From positions 1-6,743 of the forward strand of contig JAILKX010000245.1 of NCBI GenBank assembly GCA_024693415.1: a DNA stretch of 6,743 nt, written 5' to 3'. Origin of the DNA: Bacilli bacterium. GTDB taxonomy: Bacteria > Bacillota_I > Bacilli_A > RFN20 > CAG-826. A model generated the notes under the pieces. That model was not told the origin of the DNA. It was given only the letters and a program-made list of their open reading frames with translations, and did not search any database. Positions 1 through 6,104 of the stretch are shown here, one piece after another (position 1 is the stretch's first letter; the number at the start of each line of letters is the position of its first letter). The position numbers and the translations under genes were made by a program.

Positions 1-60
1 AAACTCTTCGGTGTCAAAGCCCTGATTCAATTCATCAAAGGAATGATCGCCTTTCTTCAT
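1..60 (-). CDS. Possible N-terminal fragment of a leftward gene cut by the window edge
   Basis: Reading leftward from an ATG at 60-58 gives 20 open codons (MKKGDHSF...FDTEEF) that run off the window edge. An in-frame TAG lies seven codons upstream (about 79-81), so this ATG is the only ordinary start in that frame. A purine-rich AAGGCGG sits about 9 nt upstream and could serve as a ribosome binding site, with an AT-rich TATATATA stretch beyond it. The peptide is hydrophilic and acidic, and I do not recognise it. The same bases are also open on the plus strand (frame 1, to a TAA at 166-168), so it could instead be the tail of a rightward gene. Only the flanking sequence can decide. Confidence 0.3.
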   Translation of the reverse strand, partial: MKKGDHSFDELNQGFDTEEF

Positions 61-356
61 CCGCTGCGCCCGCCTTATCTATATATAAAATATTACGCGC
101 ACACGAAAGCAATTTCACAGTATTTAGTGAGGAAACTTCAAACGATTCAGCCAGTCTCCATATCTTAATGAGGCTGGCGTAAAACAACCTAAGCCACGAA
201 GAAGGGCCAAAAAAGCACATCTTTTGCTGATTTTAGTAGCGAGATATGAAAAGTATCGACTACATCGACATTTTTATATTATTTAGATCGTTTTATAATT
301 CGTTATTTATACTATTGTGCTGATTAATATACCTGCGTTATTCGCTTTTTCTATAG

Positions 357-368
357 TTCGATATCGAA
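357..368. promoter_or_regulatory. Perfect 12-bp palindrome, possible operator
   Basis: TTCGATATCGAA is its own reverse complement. It lies in the AT-rich intergenic region next to a TATAGT word at 352-357 that could be a -10 element, although no matching -35 is evident. The symmetry stops at the 12-bp core. A dimeric DNA-binding protein could recognise it, but no regulator gene is visible and such a site can arise by chance in AT-rich DNA. Confidence 0.2.
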
Positions 369-391
369 TATTCAATGATGGTTTGAGGCCC

Positions 392-411
392 GATTTAGGG
401 CGGGATTTAGG
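392..411. repeat. Two direct copies of GATTTAGG, 12-bp period
   Basis: GATTTAGG occurs at 392-399 and again at 404-411, so the copies start 12 bp apart. The GGGCGG between them (398-403) can also pair with CCGCCC at 427-432. This could be a second, weak hairpin downstream of the ABC gene, or a pair of half-sites for a regulator that binds direct repeats. The function is unknown. Confidence 0.3.
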
Positions 412-451
412 TCAGAATAACGGAAACCGCCCCTATTTGGGAATCGATATG

Positions 452-471
452 AAAAGCGGCTCGAAGCCGCT
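452..471 (-). terminator. Probable intrinsic terminator of the ABC transporter gene
   Basis: On the minus strand, 25 nt past the TGA stop, the transcript can form a 7-bp GC-rich stem (AGCGGCT / AGCCGCT, positions 471-455) closed by a TCG loop, followed by TTT and then C. The stem is strong but the U-run is short, so termination may be partial. The plus strand has no T-run on the other side, so the hairpin is oriented for the leftward gene. Confidence 0.5.
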
Positions 472-495
472 GATCATATATGGGATATAGTTGGA

Positions 496-3093
496 TCAGG
501 ATTCCGCCCTCAGGGCGTGCGCCGGCTTCAATAAGCCATAGGCAAGCGTCCCGAGGAAGGTGGCGAACAGGCTTATCGCGACGAACAGCAATATCAGCAA
601 GGACATCTCGAGGAAGGAAAGCCGCGCAAACTCGGAGATGACGATGTTGCCGACCCCGCCGCGGATCATCGCGTTGAATAGGCGCAGCGACCCATAGGCG
701 AGCCCTACCCCGATCGCCCCGGTCAGCAATCCGGTCAATAGGCCTTCGCTAAGGAACACGCCCGATATCTTGAACCCGGAAGCGCCAAGGCTCCGATATA
801 GCCCGATCTCGCCCTTGCGCCCTTTGGCGTCGAGGAAGCAGAAAAGGATCGTGACGACCATATGCGAGGCGAGCACCACCACAAAAATCGCCCAGCTCGC
901 GGCGTCAATCGTGCTTAGATACCCTTCGAAAGTGTCGATGTAGCCTAGCCCCACCTTCGAGTAGAGCATCTTCTCATAATCGGGCTTGCCCGCGTTATAG
1001 GCGTCGATGGTCGATTCAAGGGATTTGGCCTCGGCGAGGGTCTTCGCGCGGAAGATCACGTTATTGGGCGCCCCGTCGGAGACGAATCCGCTCCGCAGCA
1101 GGAAGTGCTCGTAAAGCGCCTCCGCCGTTTCGACCGCGTCCCCGGAATTCGAGGCGGTCACCTCGGTCCAGATCGAATAGGCGGTCGGGACGCTTAGGGT
1201 ATAGCCGCTCCGAGCGAAGGTCAGATGGGAATAGATCTCTTGGGCGATGGGGCTGTCCCTATTGGCGGAAGCCATGAATTCGCTTAGCTCGCGCCCATAA
1301 TAGACCCCCTCCTCCAAAGGCGAGAGGTAGGTCGATTCGCTTTGGCGCAATATGCCTTTGACCCGAAGCGTCTTGCCGATGCTTCCGTCCTCATAGATCT
1401 CGCCTAGCTTCTCCTCCGAGGCGATCTTGCCATATGGATAGAGGGTTCTGGTCTCCTCTTCGCCGAAGAGGGCGTCGATCCTATCGATGAAGCCCTCCGT
1501 CCCCTCGACGTCGCCTTTGTTGTAGCAATTGGCCGCCTCGACCGCGTAGGGGATCGCGCTCGAAGCCGGGAGGTTCTGCGCCTTCAGCTCTTCTTTGCCC
1601 TTCAGGAAGCGGGCGGTCACCTGCTTCGAGGAGCTGAGCTTTTTATAGAGGCTCGCGTTGGGCACGAACTTGAATTCGCGGCCCACCACCTCATCGAAGC
1701 CATGCTTCCCTTCGCCTAGCCCCAATATCTCGACCGCGGCGTCGGAGACCTTGTTGTCCTGGCGGACCACGACGAAGAGGTCCTCGGGGGAGGTCGGGTA
1801 GTCGCCGGCGATGCAATCGAATTTCGACGGCAATGAGGCGAAGTCCTCGTGGATCCCTTTGAGGGCGGGGGCGTCCCCATAGAGGGAGGAGAGGTATCCC
1901 CCAAGCAAATCGGAGCTCAGGTTCGCCCCGCCCGAGAAGGTGCTATAGCCCCCCGCGTCCTTGCGGAGGAACCCAGGCGTCCCCGCCTCGTCCAATAGGT
2001 ATTGCGTTGGCTCGAGGTTCGCCAAGAGATAGTCTAAGAAGGAATCGGTGATGACGTTGTAATGGATCGAGGAGCCCCGCCCCTTGACCTCGATTTCCTG
2101 CGCCGAGGTCAATAGGGCATCCTGGTCGAGCGATTCGAAGGAATCCGACCCGGCGTCGATATACAGGGATGAGATCGCGGTCGGGAATCCGCTTAGGAGC
2201 ATATCCTCGGTGTCTTGGCGGAGGGCCAAGGCCCCGTTATGGAACCCAAGCCCGAGCGCGACCCCGACGAAGCCGAAGCACGATATGAGGATCGAGGCCG
2301 CTTTCTTGGCCTTGGTATGGAGGAAGCGCTTCGCGCCGAGCGAGGCGACTTCCAAGGGGCGGAAGCGGCCTTTCCGCTCGACGGACATGGATTCGATAAG
2401 CGGCGCCTCGCCATGGAGGTCGCCGCCTTCGAAGGAAAGAAGGCTATCGACGTAGGCCGATAGCAGCGCCTCGTCATGGCTTACGATCACGACGAGGATC
2501 TGCTCCGATATCTCCTTGAGGTAGCCCAAAAGGCGATGGGCCTCCGCTTCGTCGAGGGCGTCGGTCGGCTCATCGCAGAGCAAGATGTCAGGGCCGTTTA
2601 TGAGGGCGCGGCATAGGCCGACCCTGCTGAGTTCCCCGCCGGAGAGGGTGGGTGGCAGGTCGGCTGACCTCGCCTGCACCCCGAACCTTTTTAGCAGGGC
2701 CATCGCCTTGTCCTTCTCCTCTTTCTTGGTCCCGAAGGACAAGAAGGAAGTCGGGAGCAAGACGTTATCGAGGACGTTAAGATGGGGCAATAGGGCGACG
2801 TTTTGGCGGAGGTAGCCGATGTGGCGGGCGACGAAGAGGTTCTTCTTTGCCCGCGGAAGCGCGGCGAGGTCCTCCCCGTTATAGAGGATCTGCCCCTCGT
2901 CGATCCCCTCCATCAAGGATAAGACGTTCAATAGGGTGGTCTTGCCGATGCCGCTTGGCCCTTTGATGCCGATGAAGCCCTTGGACGGGAAAACGCGCTC
3001 CCCGATATCGAGGACGGCGCGTTTCTCCCCGCTTGGCGAATCAAACCCAAGTCGGACCCCCTTCAATGCGATCATGGGTATATTATCCCCCAA
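496..3093 (-). CDS. ABC transporter, fused ATPase and FtsX/MacB-type permease with an oversized ectodomain
   Basis: This membrane protein should hydrolyse ATP in the cytosol to drive conformational change across the membrane (type VII/MacB-like fold). The ATPase occupies about residues 7-225: Walker A GPSGIGKTT (45-53), Q-loop Gln97, signature LSGGE (150-154), Walker B ILLCDEP (170-176), D-loop ALD (179-181) and switch His206. All catalytic motifs are intact. Membrane segment 1 is at about 264-286. A large extracellular domain follows (about 290-730), then three segments at about 732-754, 776-806 and 827-854. The cytosolic link GEIGLYRSLGAS (761-772) is typical of FtsX permeases. MacB of E. 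coli is about 650 residues; the extra length here lies in the ectodomain. The TTG start at 3093 has GGAGG 6 nt upstream. The ATG at 3075 (MIALKGVRLGF) fits family N-termini better but has only a G-run about 11 nt away. The gene is divergent from the lipoprotein gene. The substrate is unknown: lipoprotein or lipid release, peptide export and mechanotransmission are all possible. Confidence 0.93.
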   Translation of the reverse strand: MGDNIPMIALKGVRLGFDSPSGEKRAVLDIGERVFPSKGFIGIKGPSGIGKTTLLNVLSLMEGIDEGQILYNGEDLAALPRAKKNLFVARHIGYLRQNVALLPHLNVLDNVLLPTSFLSFGTKKEEKDKAMALLKRFGVQARSADLPPTLSGGELSRVGLCRALINGPDILLCDEPTDALDEAEAHRLLGYLKEISEQILVVIVSHDEALLSAYVDSLLSFEGGDLHGEAPLIESMSVERKGRFRPLEVASLGAKRFLHTKAKKAASILISCFGFVGVALGLGFHNGALALRQDTEDMLLSGFPTAISSLYIDAGSDSFESLDQDALLTSAQEIEVKGRGSSIHYNVITDSFLDYLLANLEPTQYLLDEAGTPGFLRKDAGGYSTFSGGANLSSDLLGGYLSSLYGDAPALKGIHEDFASLPSKFDCIAGDYPTSPEDLFVVVRQDNKVSDAAVEILGLGEGKHGFDEVVGREFKFVPNASLYKKLSSSKQVTARFLKGKEELKAQNLPASSAIPYAVEAANCYNKGDVEGTEGFIDRIDALFGEEETRTLYPYGKIASEEKLGEIYEDGSIGKTLRVKGILRQSESTYLSPLEEGVYYGRELSEFMASANRDSPIAQEIYSHLTFARSGYTLSVPTAYSIWTEVTASNSGDAVETAEALYEHFLLRSGFVSDGAPNNVIFRAKTLAEAKSLESTIDAYNAGKPDYEKMLYSKVGLGYIDTFEGYLSTIDAASWAIFVVVLASHMVVTILFCFLDAKGRKGEIGLYRSLGASGFKISGVFLSEGLLTGLLTGAIGVGLAYGSLRLFNAMIRGGVGNIVISEFARLSFLEMSLLILLFVAISLFATFLGTLAYGLLKPAHALRAES

Positions 3094-3099
3094 ACCCCT

Positions 3100-3104
3100 C
3101 CTCC
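3100..3104 (-). promoter_or_regulatory. Ribosome binding site of the ABC gene, favouring a TTG start
   Basis: GGAGG on the minus strand lies 6 nt before TTG (3093-3091) but 24 nt before the in-frame ATG at 3075-3073. Ribosome-site spacing therefore favours TTG, while family alignment favours ATG. A run of five G at 3091-3087 would be the alternative site for the ATG, at 11 nt. Confidence 0.5.
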
Positions 3105-3142
3105 GTTATAGGGCAATTTGTCCGCCCAGCGCGGAAACCGGA

Positions 3143-3171
3143 TTGGCGCGCCGCGCATCCGTAACTATAAT
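3143..3171 (+). promoter_or_regulatory. Promoter of the lipoprotein gene
   Basis: TTGGCG (3143-3148) and a consensus TATAAT (3166-3171) are separated by exactly 17 bp, the ideal spacing for a housekeeping sigma factor. Transcription would start near 3178, giving a leader of only about 27 nt. The -35 element overlaps the 8-bp palindrome GGCGCGCC (3145-3152). On the opposite strand the same AT block offers TATAGT (3169-3164), a possible -10 for the divergent ABC gene, but with no recognisable -35. Confidence 0.75.
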
Positions 3172-3192
3172 TAGGCAATACGAAATCATTTC

Positions 3193-3198
3193 GGGGGG
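3193..3198 (+). promoter_or_regulatory. G-run ribosome binding site of the lipoprotein gene
   Basis: Six G residues lie 6 nt before the ATG at 3205. The gene at 6105 uses the same kind of G-run rather than a classical AGGAGG, so this may be a house style of the organism. It supports both start sites. Confidence 0.6.
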
Positions 3199-3204
3199 AC
3201 ACAT

Positions 3205-5874
3205 ATGAAGAAATCATTCCTGGCGTTCGGCGCGGCGGCCCTGCTCGCGCTTTCAAGCTGCGGCATGCCGGCCGCAAACCCTTTCTCTAACGGCGGCGGC
3301 CAATCCTCCGCCGCCTCGACTCCAGCTTCCGGCGGCGCATCGACCTCCTTCGACGAGAACGCGACCTACCCGCGCCTCAAGCTGACCGACGAACAATACG
3401 CCGAGCTCATGGACCGCATCGACAAGACCTATGACGGCGAATTCATCGAGTATCAATTCAAAGGCTACCAAGGCATCGACCTGCGCATGCTCTTTGAGCA
3501 GACCGGCTTCACCTACGAAGAGGCCCAGTCGATCTTCGACCTCATCGCGATGCTCAACGCGAGCAACGCCTACTATTGGGGCTGCGTGGATAACTATTTC
3601 TCCGAATTCGAGGCCAGGCTGCGCAAGGTCCTCGCCTTCTTCGACCCGGCGAAGCTCGTCGGGGCAGGGGTTGAGGAAGTCCTCGTGCCGGCCTGCGTCA
3701 AGCGCTTCCTCGACTACGATTGGGGCGTCTCGGGCAACGTAGACCAATTCGCGAAGGAGCTCGAGCGCGCCGAAGGCGAGCAGAAGCAGAAGATGCTCGC
3801 GCTCGATGAGGCCATCCACCAAGGCCTTAACAACACGGTGAAGATGTCCCGCGGGTCGGTCATCCTCGCCGGGCGGTTCCTTAGGGGAATCGTCGAGAAC
3901 GCGCTCAAACTCGACCGCGATCTCTTCTTCGACGCCACCCTCCCCCTTATGGCAAGGCCCCGCGACAACATCGACTACAAGCGCATGTTCGATGCGAACC
4001 AGAGGATGATGAGCGAGAAGTATATCTCTTACCTCGGCAAAGTCGTGCTGTCCCTTGGCTTCTCCGCCGAGGACTACGCCCGCCTCTTCTTCGATTTCGG
4101 CTCCGATTTCATAGATTGGATCCGCATTGCTGGCCATGCGAGGCCATCCGTCGTCGATACCCGCTTCTATGGGCGCGTCCGCGAGGTCCTCGATGAGGCG
4201 CGCGACCTGATCTCGGGCGCCGACATCAAGAACCTCGTCGAATTCGCCGCCGAGCTCGCCCGCGACCTCCCGGCCGACGTCTTCTTCCGCCTCGGCTTAA
4301 ACTTCGGGGCCAATGAGGCGGTCAGCAAGTACTACGATTCGGCCTACGCAAAGCTCGGCGAAGACAAGAAGGCTTCGCTCAAGCGCATCAGCGAGGTCCT
4401 CGGAGTCAACTTCGAGACGATGGTCACCACCCTCAAGAAGCTCCCCGAAGCGATCTATTCCGGCGAAAGCGGCTCCCTATTGTCCGAACTCTTCCAGCCG
4501 ACCATCGACAAATACAACGCCGATGGACGGCTTAACTATGGCCGCTATGAAATCCGCTACAGCCCCCTCTACTTCATCCAGGGCGAATCCGTGGGCGAGG
4601 GTGAGCTGCGGACGGCCGCGACGAATGAAACCTCCGATTACGAGATCAGGAGTTTGGGTTCGTCGGATCTGCCGACCGGCGAGGTCGGCTTCCACACCTG
4701 GACCACCGAGGCGAAGGTCACCGACCGCGCCAGAAACCTCTCCTACGAGACCACGCTCGAATTCAATTACTACGTCCTGCCCGAGATCCTCGCCGAGCAG
4801 GGCCCCGTCTTCCAGAACTATTACATGATCATCCAAAGCGGGGGCGGATTGCTCGGCGAATCGTACGATTCCTACAAGGCCGGCTATGCGACCTATGACG
4901 AATCCACCCATGGCATAAAGACCGAGCGCGCAAGCTTGGGCATGGAGGACCTCTTGTCGATCTCTACCGACCCCTCGCTCGGCCGTCACCAAATCGACTT
5001 AGACGGCGTCCCCTTCACCTACTTCGTGACCGACGGGAGCGATCTTAAGGCGATTCCGGATTACTTCCACTACTCCGACACCGGTTCGGCCTTGCTGAAC
5101 GGCACGGTCATCGTCTTCGACGGAGAAGGCGGAGAAGGCCAGCTTAATTATTGCCCCGCCATCCAAATGGATGGCCACGATTACCCCGCCCAAGTGGCGA
5201 CGGCGACCGTCACAGTCCCCGCGGGGCTAAGGCCTGGCCAGACGGGCTCGATCGCGCTCGAGGGCTTCGGAAGCGTGCCGGTGTACCGCCCCTTGGATTC
5301 CGAGTGCAAGGCGATGCCGAGCACTTTCGACGTCACCGGACCCTACAATCGGTCATCCGCAAATGCCGCTTATGCGGAGCCGCTCGTCGTCCGCAAAGGC
5401 GCCTCTGCCGAGGAATCGCTCAAAGTGGATGTCCGGACGAGGTTCGTCTTCGAGAAGGACGGGCGGCGCGCCAATTTCAGCGAATACAAGAGCGGCGTGG
5501 ACTTTGAGATCGCGGGCTTCTCCACCGATCTGGCCGACGAGAAAGCGAAGACCGCGACCATCACCGTCGGCGGGGAGACCGTCAAACTCGCCTACGTCGT
5601 CGCCGGTCTCTCCGAAATCAAGATCCGCGCCTATAACCCCAGCTGGCTCCCCATCCCCGCCGGATACGACCTCAGCAAAGCCTATTTCCGCATCTTCAAG
5701 GGATACGCCTACGAATTCGACGGCCTCCTCGGGATCGTGCAGGCCGGTTCCGTCGATTCGAATACCCTCCCCGATCTTTCTAGGCTCGATAACATCACCC
5801 CGGGCCTCCACCGCGAGAAGGTGACCCTCACCACCGGCGAGCAGGCCGAGGTCATCTACACCATCGTCGGATAG
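3205..5874 (+). CDS. Large surface lipoprotein with helical N-terminal half and tandem Ig-like C-terminal modules
   Basis: The function is unknown. The N-terminus is a lipoprotein signal: MKK, a hydrophobic stretch (5-16) and lipobox LSSC with Cys19 as the lipidation site. The mature protein should be anchored on the outer face of the membrane. A Ser/Ala/Gly-rich linker follows (about 20-48). Residues about 50-435 look mainly alpha-helical and contain three copies of a short motif, Gly-Phe/Val-x-x-Glu within LxxxG..E: G101-E105, G285-E289 and G400-E404. Residues about 445-889 look beta-rich. Four segments end in a similar way, with an aromatic- and Val-rich last strand: FNYYV (520-524), FTYFVTDG (604-611), LAYVVAG (795-801) and VIYTIVG (883-889). 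Three of them are preceded by a G-centred hairpin (DLDG, TVGG, TTGE). This resembles bacterial Ig-like folds (Big-type). No catalytic motif is seen. The gene has its own promoter and terminator, so it is monocistronic, and it is divergent from the ABC gene. Confidence 0.9.
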   Translation: MKKSFLAFGAAALLALSSCGMPAANPFSNGGGQSSAASTPASGGASTSFDENATYPRLKLTDEQYAELMDRIDKTYDGEFIEYQFKGYQGIDLRMLFEQTGFTYEEAQSIFDLIAMLNASNAYYWGCVDNYFSEFEARLRKVLAFFDPAKLVGAGVEEVLVPACVKRFLDYDWGVSGNVDQFAKELERAEGEQKQKMLALDEAIHQGLNNTVKMSRGSVILAGRFLRGIVENALKLDRDLFFDATLPLMARPRDNIDYKRMFDANQRMMSEKYISYLGKVVLSLGFSAEDYARLFFDFGSDFIDWIRIAGHARPSVVDTRFYGRVREVLDEARDLISGADIKNLVEFAAELARDLPADVFFRLGLNFGANEAVSKYYDSAYAKLGEDKKASLKRISEVLGVNFETMVTTLKKLPEAIYSGESGSLLSELFQPTIDKYNADGRLNYGRYEIRYSPLYFIQGESVGEGELRTAATNETSDYEIRSLGSSDLPTGEVGFHTWTTEAKVTDRARNLSYETTLEFNYYVLPEILAEQGPVFQNYYMIIQSGGGLLGESYDSYKAGYATYDESTHGIKTERASLGMEDLLSISTDPSLGRHQIDLDGVPFTYFVTDGSDLKAIPDYFHYSDTGSALLNGTVIVFDGEGGEGQLNYCPAIQMDGHDYPAQVATATVTVPAGLRPGQTGSIALEGFGSVPVYRPLDSECKAMPSTFDVTGPYNRSSANAAYAEPLVVRKGASAEESLKVDVRTRFVFEKDGRRANFSEYKSGVDFEIAGFSTDLADEKAKTATITVGGETVKLAYVVAGLSEIKIRAYNPSWLPIPAGYDLSKAYFRIFKGYAYEFDGLLGIVQAGSVDSNTLPDLSRLDNITPGLHREKVTLTTGEQAEVIYTIVG

Positions 5875-5892
5875 CCCTTCGTCCCATAACAT

Positions 5893-5941
5893 AAAAATGG
5901 GGCCGCCATGAGCCATTTGGCTTAGGCGGCTCCTTTTTCTT
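5893..5941 (+). terminator. Strong intrinsic terminator of the lipoprotein gene
   Basis: A 9-bp GC-rich stem pairs 5899-5907 (GGGGCCGCC) with 5925-5933 (GGCGGCTCC), with one G-U pair. An inner 4- to 5-bp helix (AGCC/GGCT) closes on an ATTT loop. It is followed by CCTTTTTCTT, a classical U-run. It begins about 25 nt past the stop codon. An A-run at 5893-5897 would also provide a U-run in the reverse direction, so the element could act on both strands, although no leftward gene needs it. Confidence 0.9.
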
Positions 5942-5976
5942 GGCGGCGGGCGCCCCATCGAGGCAGAAGATGGCCC

Positions 5977-5993
5977 ACACGATATAATCGTGT
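5977..5993. promoter_or_regulatory. Inverted repeat ACACGAT-ATA-ATCGTGT, possible operator
   Basis: Perfect 7-bp arms (5977-5983 and 5987-5993) flank a 3-bp centre. The element contains a consensus TATAAT (5983-5988), but no -35 element is found at the right distance upstream on the plus strand. It lies about 50 bp upstream of the -10 of the small exported protein gene. It could be a regulator-binding site or part of a second promoter. No regulator gene is visible in the window. Confidence 0.4.
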
Positions 5994-6021
5994 CTGCATT
6001 TCGATTGTTTGCACATTTTTC

Positions 6022-6049
6022 TTGCGAAGCTAAATCCCTCCTTTATAAT
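6022..6049 (+). promoter_or_regulatory. Promoter of the small exported protein gene
   Basis: TTGCGA (6022-6027) and a consensus TATAAT (6044-6049) are separated by 16 bp. Transcription would start near 6056, giving a leader of about 50 nt that includes the 14-bp palindrome at 6065-6078. The surrounding sequence is AT-rich, as is usual for promoters in this window. Confidence 0.65.
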
Positions 6050-6064
6050 CACAATTAAAATTTG

Positions 6065-6078
6065 GTAGCAATTGCTAC
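6065..6078. promoter_or_regulatory. Perfect 14-bp palindrome in the leader, possible operator
   Basis: GTAGCAATTGCTAC is fully self-complementary and lies about 10-23 nt after the predicted transcription start and 14 nt before the ribosome binding site. This is a usual place for a repressor operator. As RNA it could also form an intermolecular or weak hairpin structure, but with no loop a simple hairpin would lose central pairs. It lies upstream of the ATG I chose; a TTG start at 6072 would place it partly inside the coding frame. Confidence 0.45.
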
Positions 6079-6092
6079 AATTCGGAGATTGC

Positions 6093-6097
6093 GGGGG
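6093..6097 (+). promoter_or_regulatory. G-run ribosome binding site that sets the start at 6105
   Basis: Five G residues lie 7 nt before the ATG at 6105. They match the G-run before the lipoprotein gene. The upstream in-frame TTG at 6072 has no comparable site and would put polar residues (LQFGDCGGNS) ahead of the signal peptide, so the ATG is preferred. Confidence 0.6.
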
Positions 6098-6104
6098 TAA
6101 TTCT

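Larger units (their letters stand above)
61..454. other. AT-rich intergenic region with no convincing gene
   Basis: This stretch separates the possible gene at the left edge from the end of the ABC transporter gene. It is much richer in A and T than the coding DNA on its right, especially between about 75 and 380. It contains many TATAAT-like words (for example 294-299), but I could pair none of them with a good -35 element at normal spacing. It holds a perfect 12-bp palindrome at 357-368 and an 8-bp direct repeat at 392-411. Open frames here are short and AT-driven: a 25-codon hydrophobic frame at 246-323 and a 61-codon leftward frame at 220-35. Neither has a good ribosome binding site. I see no tRNA, rRNA or recognisable riboswitch. 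Confidence 0.6.

Noticed and set aside
1..168. Plus-strand frame open from the window edge to a TAA at 166-168
   Set aside because: It could be the tail of a rightward gene, but most of it lies in AT-rich DNA that looks intergenic, and no terminator follows. I kept it only as the alternative to the leftward fragment at 1-60.
35..220. 61-codon leftward frame in the AT-rich block
   Set aside because: It has no good ribosome binding site, the product is unremarkable, and it overlaps the more plausible start at position 60 in another frame.
496..498. Reading TGA as Trp (Mycoplasma-type code)
   Set aside because: Readthrough would carry the ABC protein through its terminator hairpin to a TAG at about 433-435, adding non-conserved residues. 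TGG already encodes Trp throughout, so TGA is taken as a true stop.
3129..3156. GCGCGG / CCGCGC inverted repeat around the -35 element
   Set aside because: The arms are only 6 bp, made entirely of G and C, and 16 bp apart. This is expected by chance in such GC-rich sequence.
3253..4137. 294-codon leftward open frame opposite the lipoprotein gene
   Set aside because: It is the antisense shadow of a GC-rich gene with strong C preference at third positions. Its product is a low-complexity Glu/Val/Ala/Leu-rich chain, and the sense frame has a signal peptide, promoter and terminator.
4313..4828. 171-codon rightward frame inside the lipoprotein gene
   Set aside because: It is an offset frame with an extreme Ser/Arg/Pro/Thr composition and lies wholly inside the well-supported lipoprotein gene.
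5158..5175. 8-bp inverted repeat with a 2-nt centre (GCCATCCA / TGGATGGC)
   Set aside because: It is inside the lipoprotein coding sequence with no T-run or other regulatory context, so it is most likely a chance product of codon use.
5353..5958. 201-codon leftward open frame opposite the lipoprotein C-terminus
   Set aside because: It runs through the strong rightward terminator and is Gly/Asp/Glu/Val-rich, as expected for an antisense shadow.
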